Source: Rhododendron vialii (Eukaryota; Streptophyta; Magnoliopsida; Ericales; Ericaceae). Taken from it: 64,000 bases of DNA. A program made the position numbers and the translations under genes. The notes beneath the pieces are model-generated. The model was given only the letters and a program-made list of their open reading frames with translations, searched no databases and was not told the DNA's origin. Location of the stretch: positions 6,523,001 through 6,587,000 of the forward strand of contig NC_080561.1 in NCBI RefSeq assembly GCF_030253575.1. Direction: 5' to 3'. Of the stretch, positions 43,041-54,860 are shown one piece after another. Each line of letters starts with the position of its first letter. Position 1 is the first letter of the stretch.

Positions 43041-43067
43041 ATGAGAATCCGAATCCAGGGAATATGA
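43041..43067 (+). promoter_or_regulatory. Upstream ORF overlapping the DUF616 copy 1 start
   Basis: ATG at 43041, eight codons (MRIRIQGI), then TGA at 43065-43067. The stop overlaps the main ATG (43064) as ATGA. The 5'UTR intron (42916-43013) ends shortly before, so the small ORF should be in the mature leader. Confidence 0.6.
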
Positions 43068-46000
43068 ACATCGATTACCAACGCTCCGTTTCGCTGCGGG
43101 CGAGCCGGAGAGCTGAACGTAACAATCAAAACCAGCAAACTGAAGGTAACCCATATTTGTTTGTGTGTCTGCATATTTTTTATTTGGTAATGCAGGGTGG
43201 CCTGACCCGGGCCAGCTTTCGCATACCTCGTACTAATCCCTATGGCCACTCCCACAATTTTTCACATGCTTATGCATGCTGTTAGGTGGCCCCAAGAGTT
43301 GCTGCAATTTTTGGGTATAGGAAAATGCTAGCCTCCTGTTCACACCACATTTTAGGAAAAATTAGGTAAACACCTCCGCTAGGTAGAGAATAATAGGTAA
43401 AAGGTGCATTGATATCCGAAAAGGTGTACTGATCGTTGTGAAAATGTATTAATATCTGTGAGCTATGTGTTGATATCCAAACTTGTTTGGAATTATTTGT
43501 GTATTATCCTCCGCCTAGTGAGCGAAAGTTCGCAAGACCATTGTGTATATGGGTTGGATTAGATATTAAATAAGGATGCACAAAAGGTGGTTAAAATCAA
43601 TGGCGTCTCCAGTAGTATTTGTTAGGCCAAATGGTCATTCGAAAATGCTTCAGTTTTACATGTGATGTAAAAGCCTAGGTCGCGTGGTCACACCATGATA
43701 CAGAGCGCCTTTCACGGCTATTCTACACAAGCTTTCAAGTGGCAGGGTGATTTTGCTCTGAGTGAAAGTTGAACTAGAAACTAGTGTTGTTCCAGCCATT
43801 AGAGTAAGCATGCATTGGATGGTTTGTTTTGGGTCTACAGGCCAACATATCTAGCAAAAAAATCCATGCATGTGCTTCAAATATAAATGCTACGGTGACT
43901 AATTGCCTATGCACCGGTCACGTATGAATGGTGGGCAGTGGCGGCTGCATGACAACGTCTACGGTGAGAACAAAAATTGTATTCCATATTTATATATTGT
44001 TAGTTGGTAGGTCTAAGTTTGTGTGTATGTACGTAGCCATTATTTAGTTTATACACATGACCAAAAAAATTGTTAATACTTAAAATTATAGGGAGTTTTC
44101 TGCACACATGTACACTTGTATTTATAATTTTTTCCATCCAAGGGTCTCATACCATATTTTCGAATAACCTGAAAAACTAATTCAATTAACGAGGATATTA
44201 AGAGTCGTGCAGGGGCCCGGGCACCCCCTTCCGTCCGACCCTTATTGTGGGTCAATAACATAATGTTGTTACTAGTTATTATAATGTAAAGATTTGTAAT
44301 CAGATGGTACCTAAATACGGCGCCAAATATGGTCTCCTTAGCATTACTCATATTCATACTGCGCTTTTTTTCCCAGGCCAATATAGTTTACAAATTTCCA
44401 ATAAAGCAGAACTTATAAATTGTGAGTAAGTGAGCTTGGATGGGTGGTTAAATCTTGGAGTTGTGGCTTGGGGGTTATAGTCTAGAGTGACCATAATTAG
44501 AATATAAAGCTTTACGTATCGCTATGCTAAACTTGCTTGTGTGGATGCAGATGTTGAAGGGGAGTTTTTTCCTACGGGCAAGTGGTCTCAGGATTACCCA
44601 ATGAAGATTACATGGAGGAGGGGTTTTCTTCGTTTGGTTCTCGCGGGGGGCATCTTGTGGATGTTTCTCATTCCCACTGTTTTGGTGTTTCATCTTTGGT
44701 CTTGTCAATCTTCACTGGCTTTCTTTTCTGGTATTTTGGAGATAAGATTCTTTTACCTAAAGTTCGTTTCTTTGTGCGTATATCACCCAAATTGAACTTT
44801 TGAGACTGCTTATGCCAAACTTCCAAAGAAATTATTTGCATTTTGGGTAACAAGGCATAGAGTATTTAGCATCATATTTCAACTGAACACTTAATGTTAA
44901 GTTACATGATCTGACCTATTTATGTGCATCATCAGAAACATTTGCTAGACAAATCAGTTGCCCTTTTTGGTTGCACATGCGGTGGTATCAATTAGATTTT
45001 GTTTGAGTTGTTGACATGTAACAGTTATACTTTTTAATTGGGCTATGCATGCTAGTTGAAAAATGGTCAAGAACGTACTGTAAATATTTTAGATCTTGCT
45101 ATCATTGTGCTTTCAGACAATCGTTGTACATTGTTTTTCTCCATGTGCAGCTATGTGTAACAGAGGCAGCAGGGTGTTAATCATGTTAGACACAATGGGA
45201 CTTGTACCAAGACCTCCACACCGTAAGATTTTATTAAGTTTCCTAGTTTGAAATACTCATCTCTATAGGACGACGGTAAGGATTTTGTGTGTGGTGATAT
45301 GCAATTAGGTTGTCTCATTCCCGTTGCGGATGACCCAGAAAAAATAATTATTCCAAAGAGAACTCCTAGCGAAGTTGTTGAACAGTTGACATATATCACG
45401 GAGGATGTGGTAGGAAATAATGGATCTAGTCAACCACCACTATTTGGAGGGCATCAGAGCTGGTTGCAACGAGATGAGAGTTTTGAACTAAAATCATCCA
45501 TGAAGGTGAATAATTATCTAATTGTATGATTCCTTTTGCCATAATTTGGTTAGACGAATGGGTTATGGCCTTATGGGCCTTCTAGCTTTTCGGTAGCTGG
45601 CCTTCTAGCTTTTCGGTAGCTATCGTATGTTTGAACTTTAAAATCCATTGATTTTTAGTGAATTTTTTTTAGCCTTTTGTGAAAGTATATTGCAACTCAG
45701 TCCTTCCCTTCTGATTTATGTAGATTTTTCCCTTTTTGTTGTGTTTTCTATCTTCAGGTGCACTGTGGTTTCATGCGTGGTGGAGGTGTGGAAATGGCTA
45801 CAAAAGATATCAGTTATGCCGAGAACTGTAGGTTTGTTGTTGCTTCTGGGATTTTTGATAGATATGATACTCCACATCAGCCTTCAGATATAAGCCCGCG
45901 TTCTCAAAAGCTATTCTGTTTTCTTATGGTGGTGGATGAAATATCCATCGACTTCATCAAGAAGAATGTCACAGTCAGAGAAGACAAGGATGGGGGACAA

Positions 46001-48046
46001 TGGGTGGGTATTTGGCGTCTTATTGTGCTGAAGAATCCACCTTATGATGAACCCAGAAGGAATGGAAAGGTTCCCAAGATATTAACGCACAGATTATTTC
46101 CTCAAGCACAGTACAGCATTTGGATTGATGGTAAAATGGAGCTAATTGTTGATCCATTGCTTATTCTAGAAAGGTCTGGTCTTTTATACCTGATTAAGAT
46201 GGACAAAGCCAGTTTACGGTGCTAATCAAGCTTTAAACAACCTTAAATGCTAACGACAGCAGTGTTTAAGGTGGAAATATTGTTAGAGTTTCAACACACT
46301 ACCTATTTTTTAAGAAAAAATCACATTTTCAGTTCACTTTTTGAACCTTAATCACCTGGTTCGTATTTTCCCTAGACTATTGTTGACCAGTACGTGTGAT
46401 GAGTTGCATAGATATCACTGTATGTTGGCATAGTTACAGGCCTTATTCAACAAATTAATGAATATGCCAACAAGTGTTATTGGTCGTGTGATATGAGGAA
46501 TAATGCCGTGAAAGCTACTGTTCAAAACTGCCGTAGAACTTTGAGATGCTCTTATCAATTTGACCTTGAACTGATGGGATGTCTTAGTTAAGAGATGATT
46601 TCGTCATGATTTTGCAGATACTTGTGGCATGGGAAGCACACATTTGCCATTGCTCAGCACAAGCATCATCGCAGTATATACGAGGAGGCTGATGCAAACA
46701 AAAGGAGGAAGCGATATGCTCGACCTCTGATTGATCTTCACGTGAAAATATACAGTTATGAAGGCATGGAGCCATGGAGTCCAATGAAAAACACTATTAG
46801 TGGTAAGCAGGGATGGAACCAGGATTTTTTAAACTTGGGGGCCGAACTATGAACAACAAATTTTGAAATTTCAAGGTTCGGGAATCTGATAGTTTATTTG
46901 GTTTGGGTTTTGAGGGAGATTTTTTTGAGTAATGAGTGGAGAGAGATAGAAAAAGAAACGAGAGTAATAATTGAAGAAAAAACTGATTGGAGACAATGTG
47001 CAGAGAGAGAGGTTGGATTTTGGGACCCAAAACGAACATAGTCTAAAGTATTAAAATGTCTAAGACTCTAAATAACACCCAATACAAAAAATATAGATAT
47101 ATAGTTGCTCTTACCAAACAAAAAATCTTAATATTATTATTATTTTTAAAAAAACTCCGAAACTACACGGGGGGCCGTGGCCCCCATAAGCCTCTTATAT
47201 GGCTCCGTCTGGTAAGGAAGGAATTGCCAACATCTTTTGGACCATGTTTTTCTTCCATTATATGTTTTTACCGAATGCCATGAAGGTGACGTAGAATAGG
47301 TAGTTTTCACACTTGATTGTGATGCGGAGCACCTCAAAAATAACATCCGCAGGCTTCTGCTTCTATGTTTATTTTCATAGGAAGGAGGAGGAGGAACTTC
47401 TCAAACTCGTGAAACCATGTGGGAAAATAGAATACTACCTTGTTTACTTGAATATGTTTTGTTTCCTATTATTTGTTCTTCCGAGTGCAACTATGGTAAA
47501 TACTGAACAAGCATATGGCTCATCATTGGTTTTAACTTCTACTGGAAGTACTGGATACAGAATGATGAAGTCCTGCTTCCTGCACCATTTCCTCCTACAA
47601 ATCTGCTTATTACTATTGTATTCTGCTTGTCAATATGTGTTGTACATACATTGACACTTTCTTTAAATGCAGATGTGCCAGAGGGGGCGATCATTATACG
47701 CGAACATACAGCTCTGAACGATTTATTTAGCTGCTTGTGGTTCAATGAGGTCAACCTCTTTACACCAAGAGATCAACTGAGCTTTGGCTATGTTGTTTAC
47801 AGGTTAGGGGGTGTCTTCAAATTCTTTATGTTTCCGAACTGCGAGTACAACTCGCTCTTTGTGTTGCACCGACACACTCGCAAGCATTCTTCCAGAGTTG
47901 AATTGGTGAAATCGTTGGATGAGTTTAAGGGGAACAACGGTGATTTGAAAGAGAGTAGGGGAGGATTAGGGTTGTGGACTCCTTATCCTGGGAACCTTAG
48001 TTCCGTTTTACTACCGCCTGTATCACGAACATCAAAAGCAGGATGA
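43064..48046 (+). CDS. DUF616 family protein (TOD1/MUCI70-like), tandem copy 1, seven coding exons
   Basis: Predicted exons: 43064-43145, 44551-44730, 45151-45222, 45309-45505, 45758-46173, 46618-46802, 47673-48046. All junctions are GT/AG with matching phase, giving 501 residues without stops. An Arg-rich N-terminus (MNIDYQRSVSLRASRR) precedes one membrane span at about 53-77, which suggests a type II Golgi or endomembrane protein. The DUF616 domain begins HCGFMRG (about 179) and includes RRNGKVPK (N279-K284), WIDGKMEL (from W299), LWHGKHTFAI, DVPEG (378-382) and LFSCLWFNEV/RDQLSFG. The family includes Arabidopsis TOD1, reported as a ceramidase affecting turgor, and MUCI70, linked to pectin synthesis; it is thought glycosyltransferase-like. 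Which activity applies here is unknown. Upstream are a 5'UTR intron and a short uORF. A near-identical copy lies 13 kb downstream. Confidence 0.85.
43320..43552. mobile_element. Insertion in intron 1 of DUF616 copy 1
   Basis: About 235 bp absent from copy 2 (compare about 56491-56500). GTATA flanks it on both sides (ends at about 43319 and 43552), suggesting a 5-bp target duplication. The ends are not clearly inverted, so the class is unknown. Confidence 0.5.
43890..44290. mobile_element. Insertion(s) in intron 1 of DUF616 copy 1, possible hAT MITE
   Basis: About 350-400 bp missing from copy 2 (compare 56925-56935). It includes CAGTGGCGGCTGCATGAC and TCGTGCAGGGGCCCGGGC, which resemble hAT-type CAGTGGCGG ends. 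Exact borders not resolved. Confidence 0.4.
46808..47209. mobile_element. hAT-like MITE at the exon 6 splice donor of DUF616 copy 1
   Basis: About 402 bp present only in copy 1. The left end is CAGGGATGGAACCAGGAT; the right end reads ATATGGCTCCGTC, an imperfect inverted match (GA(T/C)GGA(A/G)CCA). Target duplication TGGTAAG at 46801-46807 and 47210-47216 (7 bp, perhaps 8 with one mismatch). The duplication contains the 5' splice site of intron 6, so a GTAAG donor now stands on both sides of the element. Confidence 0.75.
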
Positions 48047-48399
48047 ATTTGAATTCATCTCACTTCCTGCTAATTTCTAGTTCTTTTTGTAGTTTTTTAG
48101 AATCTTAATACAATTCTTTCTAACTGACTTCGTCGGTAAGAGTCAATGGGGACCTATTCGAGCTCCTTGTGTAGTTTCATGGAAAAGAAGTGCATGTTGT
48201 TTGCTCTTCAAGTTGTTTTACGTCCTGGAATTTGTGTATTTAAACCATTCTCTCAGGGACAATGCAAAGTTGAGTTCTCATGGTCCTTGATGTAATATCA
48301 ACTGCTGATGAGCGTGAGCACCGGTTTATCTGTGCAATAGATACCTTTGCAACAACGAAGACAAAAGTTTGAGTGATACATATCAGACACAGATATGCA

Positions 48400-48650
48400 A
48401 CTCACGTGGCTGCCATATGGGGTGCTGACAAAGATTGGTCCTCTGTTATCCTAGAGGGAAATTCTCAAGTGGGGTGGTAAATGGTATTTTTGATAGATCG
48501 TGCAATCCTCATTTGTCGATCGCGCAACCAATGCAGCATATCGGATCCTCGTTCTCTTTCAATTTTGTACAGAGTCTCATTTTCCCCCGATATTGTCAAA
48601 CAGTGCTTGCTCATGGGATGGCTCAGCGAGCTTTCAGGCTTAGTTTTCAT
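48400..48650 (+). pseudogene. RNase-H-like (RVT_3 type) relic downstream of copy 1
   Basis: Broken frames read HVAAIWGADKDW, VILEGNSQVVVNGIFD, then after shifts SFNFVQS and AHGMAQRAF. These match the ending of plant RNase-H-like proteins derived from LINE reverse transcriptase genes (LEGDSQVVV..., NxxAHxLAxRA). The same relic follows copy 2, so it was in the duplicated block. Not functional. Confidence 0.6.
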
Positions 48651-48883
48651 GGCCTCTGGTTTGCAATTAGCTCCCGTGTGCATCCGGTCCTGGTTACAAA
48701 CTTACAGTTTCTTCAGATATTTATTTACCCATTTAGTGGGGGTTATTTTTTTTGGCCCCTTTTTTCCTTCCCATTTTCATTTGTTCTGTTTCTTTTGTTT
48801 CTTGAATCTACCGAGGGGGAAAGAGGAGAAAGAATTGATCTTTAAGATGGTTTCAGAAGTCTCTTGTTGGAGTTTAAATTATT

Positions 48884-49022
48884 TATACAGCCGATGTAAA
48901 CATTTGTTTTTTTCAAATCAATTATATTGCGTCACGTTGCCTGTTCTATTATTAATTAGGACATCTGTTTCGACAACGTGGCGCAATGTAATTGATTTGG
49001 AAGAAATAAATATTTACACCGC
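48884..49022. repeat. Hairpin MITE, TGTAAACATTT family copy 2
   Basis: Inverted arms with GATGTAAACATTTGTTT, CAAATCAATTATATTGCGTC on the left and the complement on the right (ATGTAATTGATTTGGAAG, ATATTTACACC). Same family as 40084-40231. It begins just after the tandem-duplication homology ends. Confidence 0.75.
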
Positions 49023-50565
49023 CGGCGTTGTGCCTAGAGATGGCAATCAGACCCGCTCAACCCCGAATGGAGCGGGTTTTTCACCACATTTTTGGGTATT
49101 GGGTAGGGGTAAAAATACTAAAACCCGGCTAGGTTTGGGTAGGGTTCGGGGTGATAGTACCCCATCCCGAAATGTATTTATTTATAAAATTATACTTTTA
49201 TCCTAATCTAATTATCATTAATACTTCAAATTTTATATTTTTACCCTAATATTATTATCATTATACCAAAAAAAACCCTTATATCCTTACCTTTATGTTT
49301 TCACCGTTATGCTAAACTAATACTTTATTTGTGCTTGTCGAACCGCTTTTTCACTATCTCTCTTAAACCAATCGGTGTTAGGGAGGGTTTGAATTAAGTC
49401 TTTTATGGCATTCGATGTCACACCCGTAAGTTTGTTTTTAGAGCGATCGCATGGAGTGACATTGTGTAATCAAATCCATGAGGCACCCCGGGCCCAACAA
49501 TACTTATTTTCTTTTATTTTGCTTTTAGATTAGCAATTTTTAAATTTTTTACGAAGCAGGGCGGGGTGGGTAAACCCGTTTCCCAATCGGGGCCAAAACA
49601 TACCCGGTCGGGGAAAAAAGTATTTAACAGCTGTCTTATTTGCCCTAAGTGCCATCTTATTTAAATATTTTCAACATCGGTTCATATTTTTATACTTTTT
49701 CAATTCGTCTCGTAGCGACGAACGATTAACACCAAAAATTAAAACAAAAAGTTACAAAAAAAATTCCAGAATATAAGACTAGGCGGAGTTCCACCAAGCA
49801 GAAAGGACTTTTGAAGATTTTGTACTTGTTCAAAAAAATTGCGTTTGTTAGTTTTGCGCAAAACTTTTGTGAATTATTAATTTGTCTCAACAAGAGGAAT
49901 AAAAAAATTAAAAAAATATTTACTTTTGTCCAAATATTTTAGAAAATAACTACTTTTCAGCAATAAAAATAAAAAAAGGTTGAGTTTTCTTTTTTGCTAA
50001 AAAGTGGTTATTTCTTAAAATATTTGAATAAAAGTAAAATTCTTTTACTTTTTCGATTCCTCACATCAAAACGATTTAATAATTCACAAAAGTTTGATGC
50101 AAAACTAACGAACATGTATTTTTTTAAATAAGGACAAAATCTCCCCCAAAAAAATGTTAAAAGTTAAGCGGAACGGAGCCTTAAAAGTTTACAAAAACGC
50201 AACCTCTATAATAGGGAGTACTATTTTTTTTTTTTTTATAGATAAAAAGATGATCGGTATAGTTTTTAGAGAATTGATTTCTACACTTCCCTAATTGATG
50301 CAAACATTTCTTTCTTTATCTTTTAGTGGGTGAATTTATGAAACAGTCCGGCATGTATACACTTTCTACAAATTTCTAGGGACTGTTCCGTAAATTTACC
50401 GGCTAAAAGATGGAAAAAAGAGTGTGCATCAATTAGGGGAGTGTATAAATCAATTTCCTTGAATGCGAACACAATATTACAAAAGTACGATTTTGACCTC
50501 TCAGAATTTATGTCAGGGCCAACCACAAGTCCTCTCGGAAACATAAACAAAGCATAATTTCCGGG
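49023..50565. other. Intergenic; half of a GC-rich hAT-like element
   Basis: TAGAGATGGCAATCAGACCCG at about 49036 resembles the left end of plant hAT elements with GGGCGGGT interiors, and CGGGGTGGGTAAACCCG at about 49562 fits their interior; the right end was not found. The remainder is AT-rich, with an inverted pair around 49870-49950 and 49985-50115 (AAAATATTT..GAATAAAAG). No gene. Confidence 0.4.
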
Positions 50566-50984
50566 AGTTTATAAATGCGACTGTGAATTTACTGCATACG
50601 ACTTGTTTTTTAAGTAAGAAATATTTAGACAAAAATGCCCTCAATGAAATTGACGAAAATGCCCTTAAATTTAGTACATATAACCACATCCATACAATCA
50701 CACCATTACAACACAACCCACATCTCCCTCCAATTCCATCCATTATCTTCCTCCCTTCCACCATAGCTGAAACTTTGGAAAACCAAGAGCTTCCACCATT
50801 GACCCAATCCACCTTCTAAATCTCACCTCCCAACTCTCAATGAAAACCGCAATTTCTTCCTCTCCCTCCATTCCTGGAGAAGAAGTATTTGACCCAACAA
50901 ATGAAAGCAATATGCATTTCAAACTTGGTCTTTGGGGATTAGATTCATTTGCAACCAACATGGTAGTTGAGAAGGAAAAGGTAG

Positions 50985-52417
50985 TGCTTAACCTCCGAAT
51001 CTCGCCTTCAAATGAGGTTGAGAAAAACCCCAAGCGTAGGGCTAGGTCGTCGGTAGCATAGTAAACCGGCAAGACCGGGATCGTACCACAGGGAATTCGA
51101 AATATAGCTAGTCTGGATTGTAGGTTTAAAAGGTAGAAAACGGCGTTCAAGACGGCCAACTTGATTTTGCGTAGAATTGGTAAAAATCGCCCGGGCAAAA
51201 GACTAGGAAAAAACTTAATTAACTTAAAGTAGGCAAGTCTAAGGATCTTCTAACCCTTGACAAAGGAGGTTGCCGGTTCTCAGAATAACTCAGGCGTGAG
51301 TCACGACCGCGTGCTCACGCCCGGAGAATTTAACTTTAATGACTACGTTCAATGAAAGATTTGATTAAACGGAGGCGAACCAACTTGTTTGACAAATTTG
51401 TCGAACACATAGGAGGCCACGAGCCCTCAGGGAGCCGCTTGCCAAGACCGCTTGACAAACGCCTCACCAAATAGTTAACACCCCTTTGCTTGGACCAAAA
51501 ATGCAAGTTAAGTTCTATTCCGTAAATCATGCTTTTAAGCCCTAATGTTTGAGAACCAAATAATCACCTAAGTCCTCGAAAAAGATTATCCCAAGACTTG
51601 GCCAAACGATTACTCACACATACTTAAAGCAAAAACCAAAGTATAGAAATAAGACATGAATTTAAACCGATAGAAATGAAAATAAAGTTGATTTTATAAA
51701 GGATCTAGTCCGCGGCTACAACATTAATAAACGAGAAAACATTAAACGACAAATACCTTGAGGAGTTCTTTAAGACATTAGCTAGAAAAACTTGAAAGTC
51801 ATTAATGGAGTTTTAGAAAATTAAAAGACTTAAAGTGGAAAGTGACAAGATGATCAAGAAGAGAGAGAGAGAGAGACCCTATTTATACAAGGTGGTCTCT
51901 CTCTCACAAAATATCCCAAGAAAATATCCCAAAAGTAGCTAAAAGTGGAAGATATTCCAAAAGTAGAAAGTAGAAAAAGCAGCAAAAACGTGGCTGTAAT
52001 CTGCAGTATGAACCGGTACTGGCCAATTCCCAGTATCGGTTCATAGGTCTTCAAAAGCTGAAAAACTTCAACTCTGGACAGCATGAACCGGTACTGGCCA
52101 ATTCCCAGTACCAGTTCATAGGAGGCAGAACTTCAGTTTTTGCTCTGCCCAGACAGCCCGACAGCGACCCGACACCCTCTTTGGCCTAGACTAAACACCC
52201 GACGGGGCTTGGTGGAACATTGCCTCACTGCCTCAAACCCTTGGATACTTCCGACTACGATCCTTGGCGTTAAGAATCGCCTTAGCACCGCGTATTACCT
52301 GAGACAACCAAAACAAACCCTTACGTGCAAAATGAGATACAAATGATCTAAGGGAATCAAAATGCTACAAATTAGGGAACTAGAGCACCAAGATTATACA
52401 ATCTTGGTTGCTCATCA
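50985..52417 (-). mobile_element. Solo-LTR-like element, 1433 bp
   Basis: Ends TG...CA in both orientations, with a perfect GGTAG duplication at 50980-50984 and 52418-52422. The inverted-repeat partner at 55006-55646 gives the empty site, so the borders are exact. On the minus strand it starts TGATGAGCAACCAAG and has a TATAAATAG box (51888-51896), followed by a transcribed-like region with CCCTGTGGTACGATCCCGG near its end, as in gypsy (Tat/Athila-type) elements. No coding domains, primer site or second LTR: either a solo LTR left by recombination or a short non-autonomous element. Confidence 0.82.
52008..52119 (-). repeat. Duplicated palindromic modules in the solo LTR
   Basis: Two 37-bp modules (52008-52044, 52083-52119) each contain ATGAACCGGTACTGG and its inverted mate around a CCAATT core. 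They sit upstream of the element's TATA box in its own orientation, i.e. in U3. Confidence 0.8.
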
Positions 52418-52671
52418 GGTAGCTACGGATGTTGTAGCTTTGGAGCCAAAATCGCAACAAAAGCAAAGCTCCTCCAATTTTCTGTTTCTCTGTCCCGACA
52501 TTATCAGATTCTAGAGCTTGATTATATTCAAAAATTTCAAACTCTAGAATCTAAAATTTTTAGAAAATATCATATTCTAGAATCCGAAATTCATAGTGAA
52601 TATCAAATTGTAGAATCTGAAAAATATATCATATGTCGTAAATAAAAATACGAACTAATATACATCCCTGA

Positions 52672-53010
52672 GGTTTTAAATGGTTCAGATATATAAGTAC
52701 GAAATTAGTAAATTGTTTCAGATTCTTGTAATCAAATGTTGGTTTTCTTGTGTTCGAAATATTTATGAAATTTTAGATTCTAGTAATTGATGGTGGGTCT
52801 ACCGTGGTGCTGTTATTCCCGGTTCCTTCCACCTGGTGTTGTTCGGATTATAGAAGTCAAAACATTACATAAATTTTAGGTATTACAATATGAATTTTCT
52901 CCATGTATTATATCCACAAAAAATCAAACACTACATTGACCAACATTCGATTACTAGAATCTGAAACTATTTACTAGTTTCGTACTTATATATCTGAACC
53001 ATTTAAAACG
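52672..53010. repeat. Fold-back element with ~72-bp arms
   Basis: GTTTTAAATGGTTCAGATAT at the left and ATATCTGAACCATTTAAAAC at the right start long inverted arms (52672-52743, 52939-53010) around a ~195-bp core. Abuts the inner end of the inverted-repeat arm. Confidence 0.8.
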
Positions 53011-53870
53011 GAATATTTAAATATTCATCCGCTTTATCCATGTCATGTAAGAATTCATCCCTCTTTTTTTTCATGCTTATGTTTTCATCCTCTTAGTAAG
53101 TGAATTGCCTTTCTTACCCTTTTCACTATGATATACATATATTATGTTATATTTCTTTTCTAATTTAGTGGGATTGGATTGAATTGTTTTCCTAATTTAG
53201 TGGAATTTGGTAAATTTAAATATGATTGATTACTTTTATTTTTTATCCTATTACTTTTATATTTCAAATTGAATCGCATCAAAACAATCATAATTCATGA
53301 TTTTTTGGTAATTTTAATATGATTGATTACTTTTATATTTCAATAATAATATTTTTTGGAGTATGTCATGTTTATTAAATTGGTTTCAAGCTAGATTACG
53401 AATGGTCATGAAACGTTGAAATCGACATGATAATTTAACTATGAAATGCTAATCACGATAATACATGTTTTGATGGTAATTTAACCATATTTCATGGAAT
53501 ATGATCCACTAAAAATATGACCTTTTTGGATAATACGTGGGCATTTTAACATGATCAATACATGCAAAAATGTGGTCAATTTATCATGTTAATTTCATAA
53601 AATACGGTAACTTTATCATGTTTGGTTGGCCAATACCTATAATCCATAAAGCTGATGGCCAAAGGCCTTTTCATAATGAACCGTTCCGATCTTTCTATGA
53701 AATCGAATAAAACTAAATATAGAAAATTAGAGGCCGATCCACATTTTCATGTTAGGTTGGATCCCAATCCTGAATTTTTTTCCGAAGCTAGATGGCTCAG
53801 TTATGTTGTGTAATGAACATTTTTGCCCTAAATCCCAACAAAAGAAATAAAACTGCTCACAACCCAGACG

Positions 53871-53911
<41 letters not shown>

Positions 53912-54439
53912 TTGCAACTTGATGCGCAACCTCGTTGCCACCAACCACCGTCCACCGTGTTCCTCACTTCCAGCCCATAATCCTCCCTCAACTTATTAAG
54001 ATCAATTCCAACACCGACAAAGGTGCGATCGGCGTCGGCGAGACTATTGACATCATATTGAAGGGGCAATAAAGGGCTGTTCAAGGGGAAAAAGTGGACG
54101 ACAACAAAATGAAATGAGTTGTTCAATGACCCAGATCCAGGTGAAAAAGTTAAATCGAGCGACAGCGGTGTTCTTCCTTTATCGGTGGATGTTTGCGTGA
54201 GGTGGAGACAGTGGCGGTGGCGTTCTTCCTTTTTCGGCATGCATGGAGGTTGAGCCATGAACGGAGTATTGATCAGTTATAACTGCATTCTTCCTGTGAT
54301 GCATGGGTTGAGAGTGAGGAAATTTTAAGGAGAAAAATTTAGGATTGGAAGGCAGAATTTATGGGGAAGGATTGGGGGAGCAATTTTTGGGATTGGCCTG
54401 ATTCTACGGTGGGATCAAAATCTGTTAAGTTTTCATCCC

Positions 54440-54444
<5 letters not shown>
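53011..54444. other. Intergenic; no gene supported
   Basis: AT-rich to 53700, then a mixed region with a (CT)n tract (53873-53907). A minus-strand open frame (53857-54258) runs through the repeat and has no recognised domain, so it is not called. Confidence 0.4.
53873..53907 (+). repeat. (CT)n microsatellite
   Basis: About 17 CT units. Confidence 0.9.
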
Positions 54445-54489
<45 letters not shown>

Positions 54490-54808
54490 TCCGGATCCAA
54501 TGAGGGATCCCTTACGGCCTTACGGTGCGGGACTCCCCTTTCCCGATCGAATTGCGACGATCTGAGCCGCTCAAAGTGTGCAGAACGTGATTTTAAGGGT
54601 ACTCGCGAGAAATCAGCAAAAAAAATGATTGGAAAGAGCTTAATTCGAGCAGTTTTTTACGGAACCGTTCAATAAAAAACTGTTCGGATCAAGCCCTTCC
54701 CGATCATTTTTTTTTGCTGATTTCTCGCGAGTACCCTTAGAATCACGTTCTGATCACTTTGAGCGGCTCGGATCGTCGCTACCGTGCGGGATCCCTCATT
54801 GGATCCAG

Positions 54809-54860
<52 letters not shown>

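Larger units (their letters stand above)
50566..52640 (-). repeat. Left arm of a large inverted repeat, split by a solo LTR
   Basis: 50566-50984 plus 52418-52640 match, in reverse complement and in order, 55646-55006. Shared blocks include ATTTGGACAAAAATGCCCTC-like text, GGAGAAGAAGTATTTGACCC and GTTGTAGCTTTGGAGCCAAAA. The interruption is the element at 50985-52417. Short open frames here (GEEEIE..FIESWEVRFK-like on one strand) persist in both arms but are not recognised as a gene. Confidence 0.8.

Noticed and set aside
42687..43285. Several open frames over the DUF616 copy 1 leader on both strands
   Set aside because: They cross the poly-C and poly-A runs and the 5'UTR intron; only the frame from 43064 to 43145 belongs to the gene.
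45287..45308. Using the CTATAG at about 45265-45270 as the exon 4 acceptor
   Set aside because: It puts a TAA in frame almost at once; the later ATTAG at 45304-45308 keeps the frame and gives the expected RCLIPVADD text in both copies.
50743..51198. 151-codon minus frame across the inverted-repeat arm
   Set aside because: Half of it lies inside the solo LTR, so it is a chance fusion; the arm part is not recognised as a domain.
53857..54258. 133-codon minus frame ending in Arg-Glu repeats
   Set aside because: The tail is the CT microsatellite and the remainder shows no family signature.
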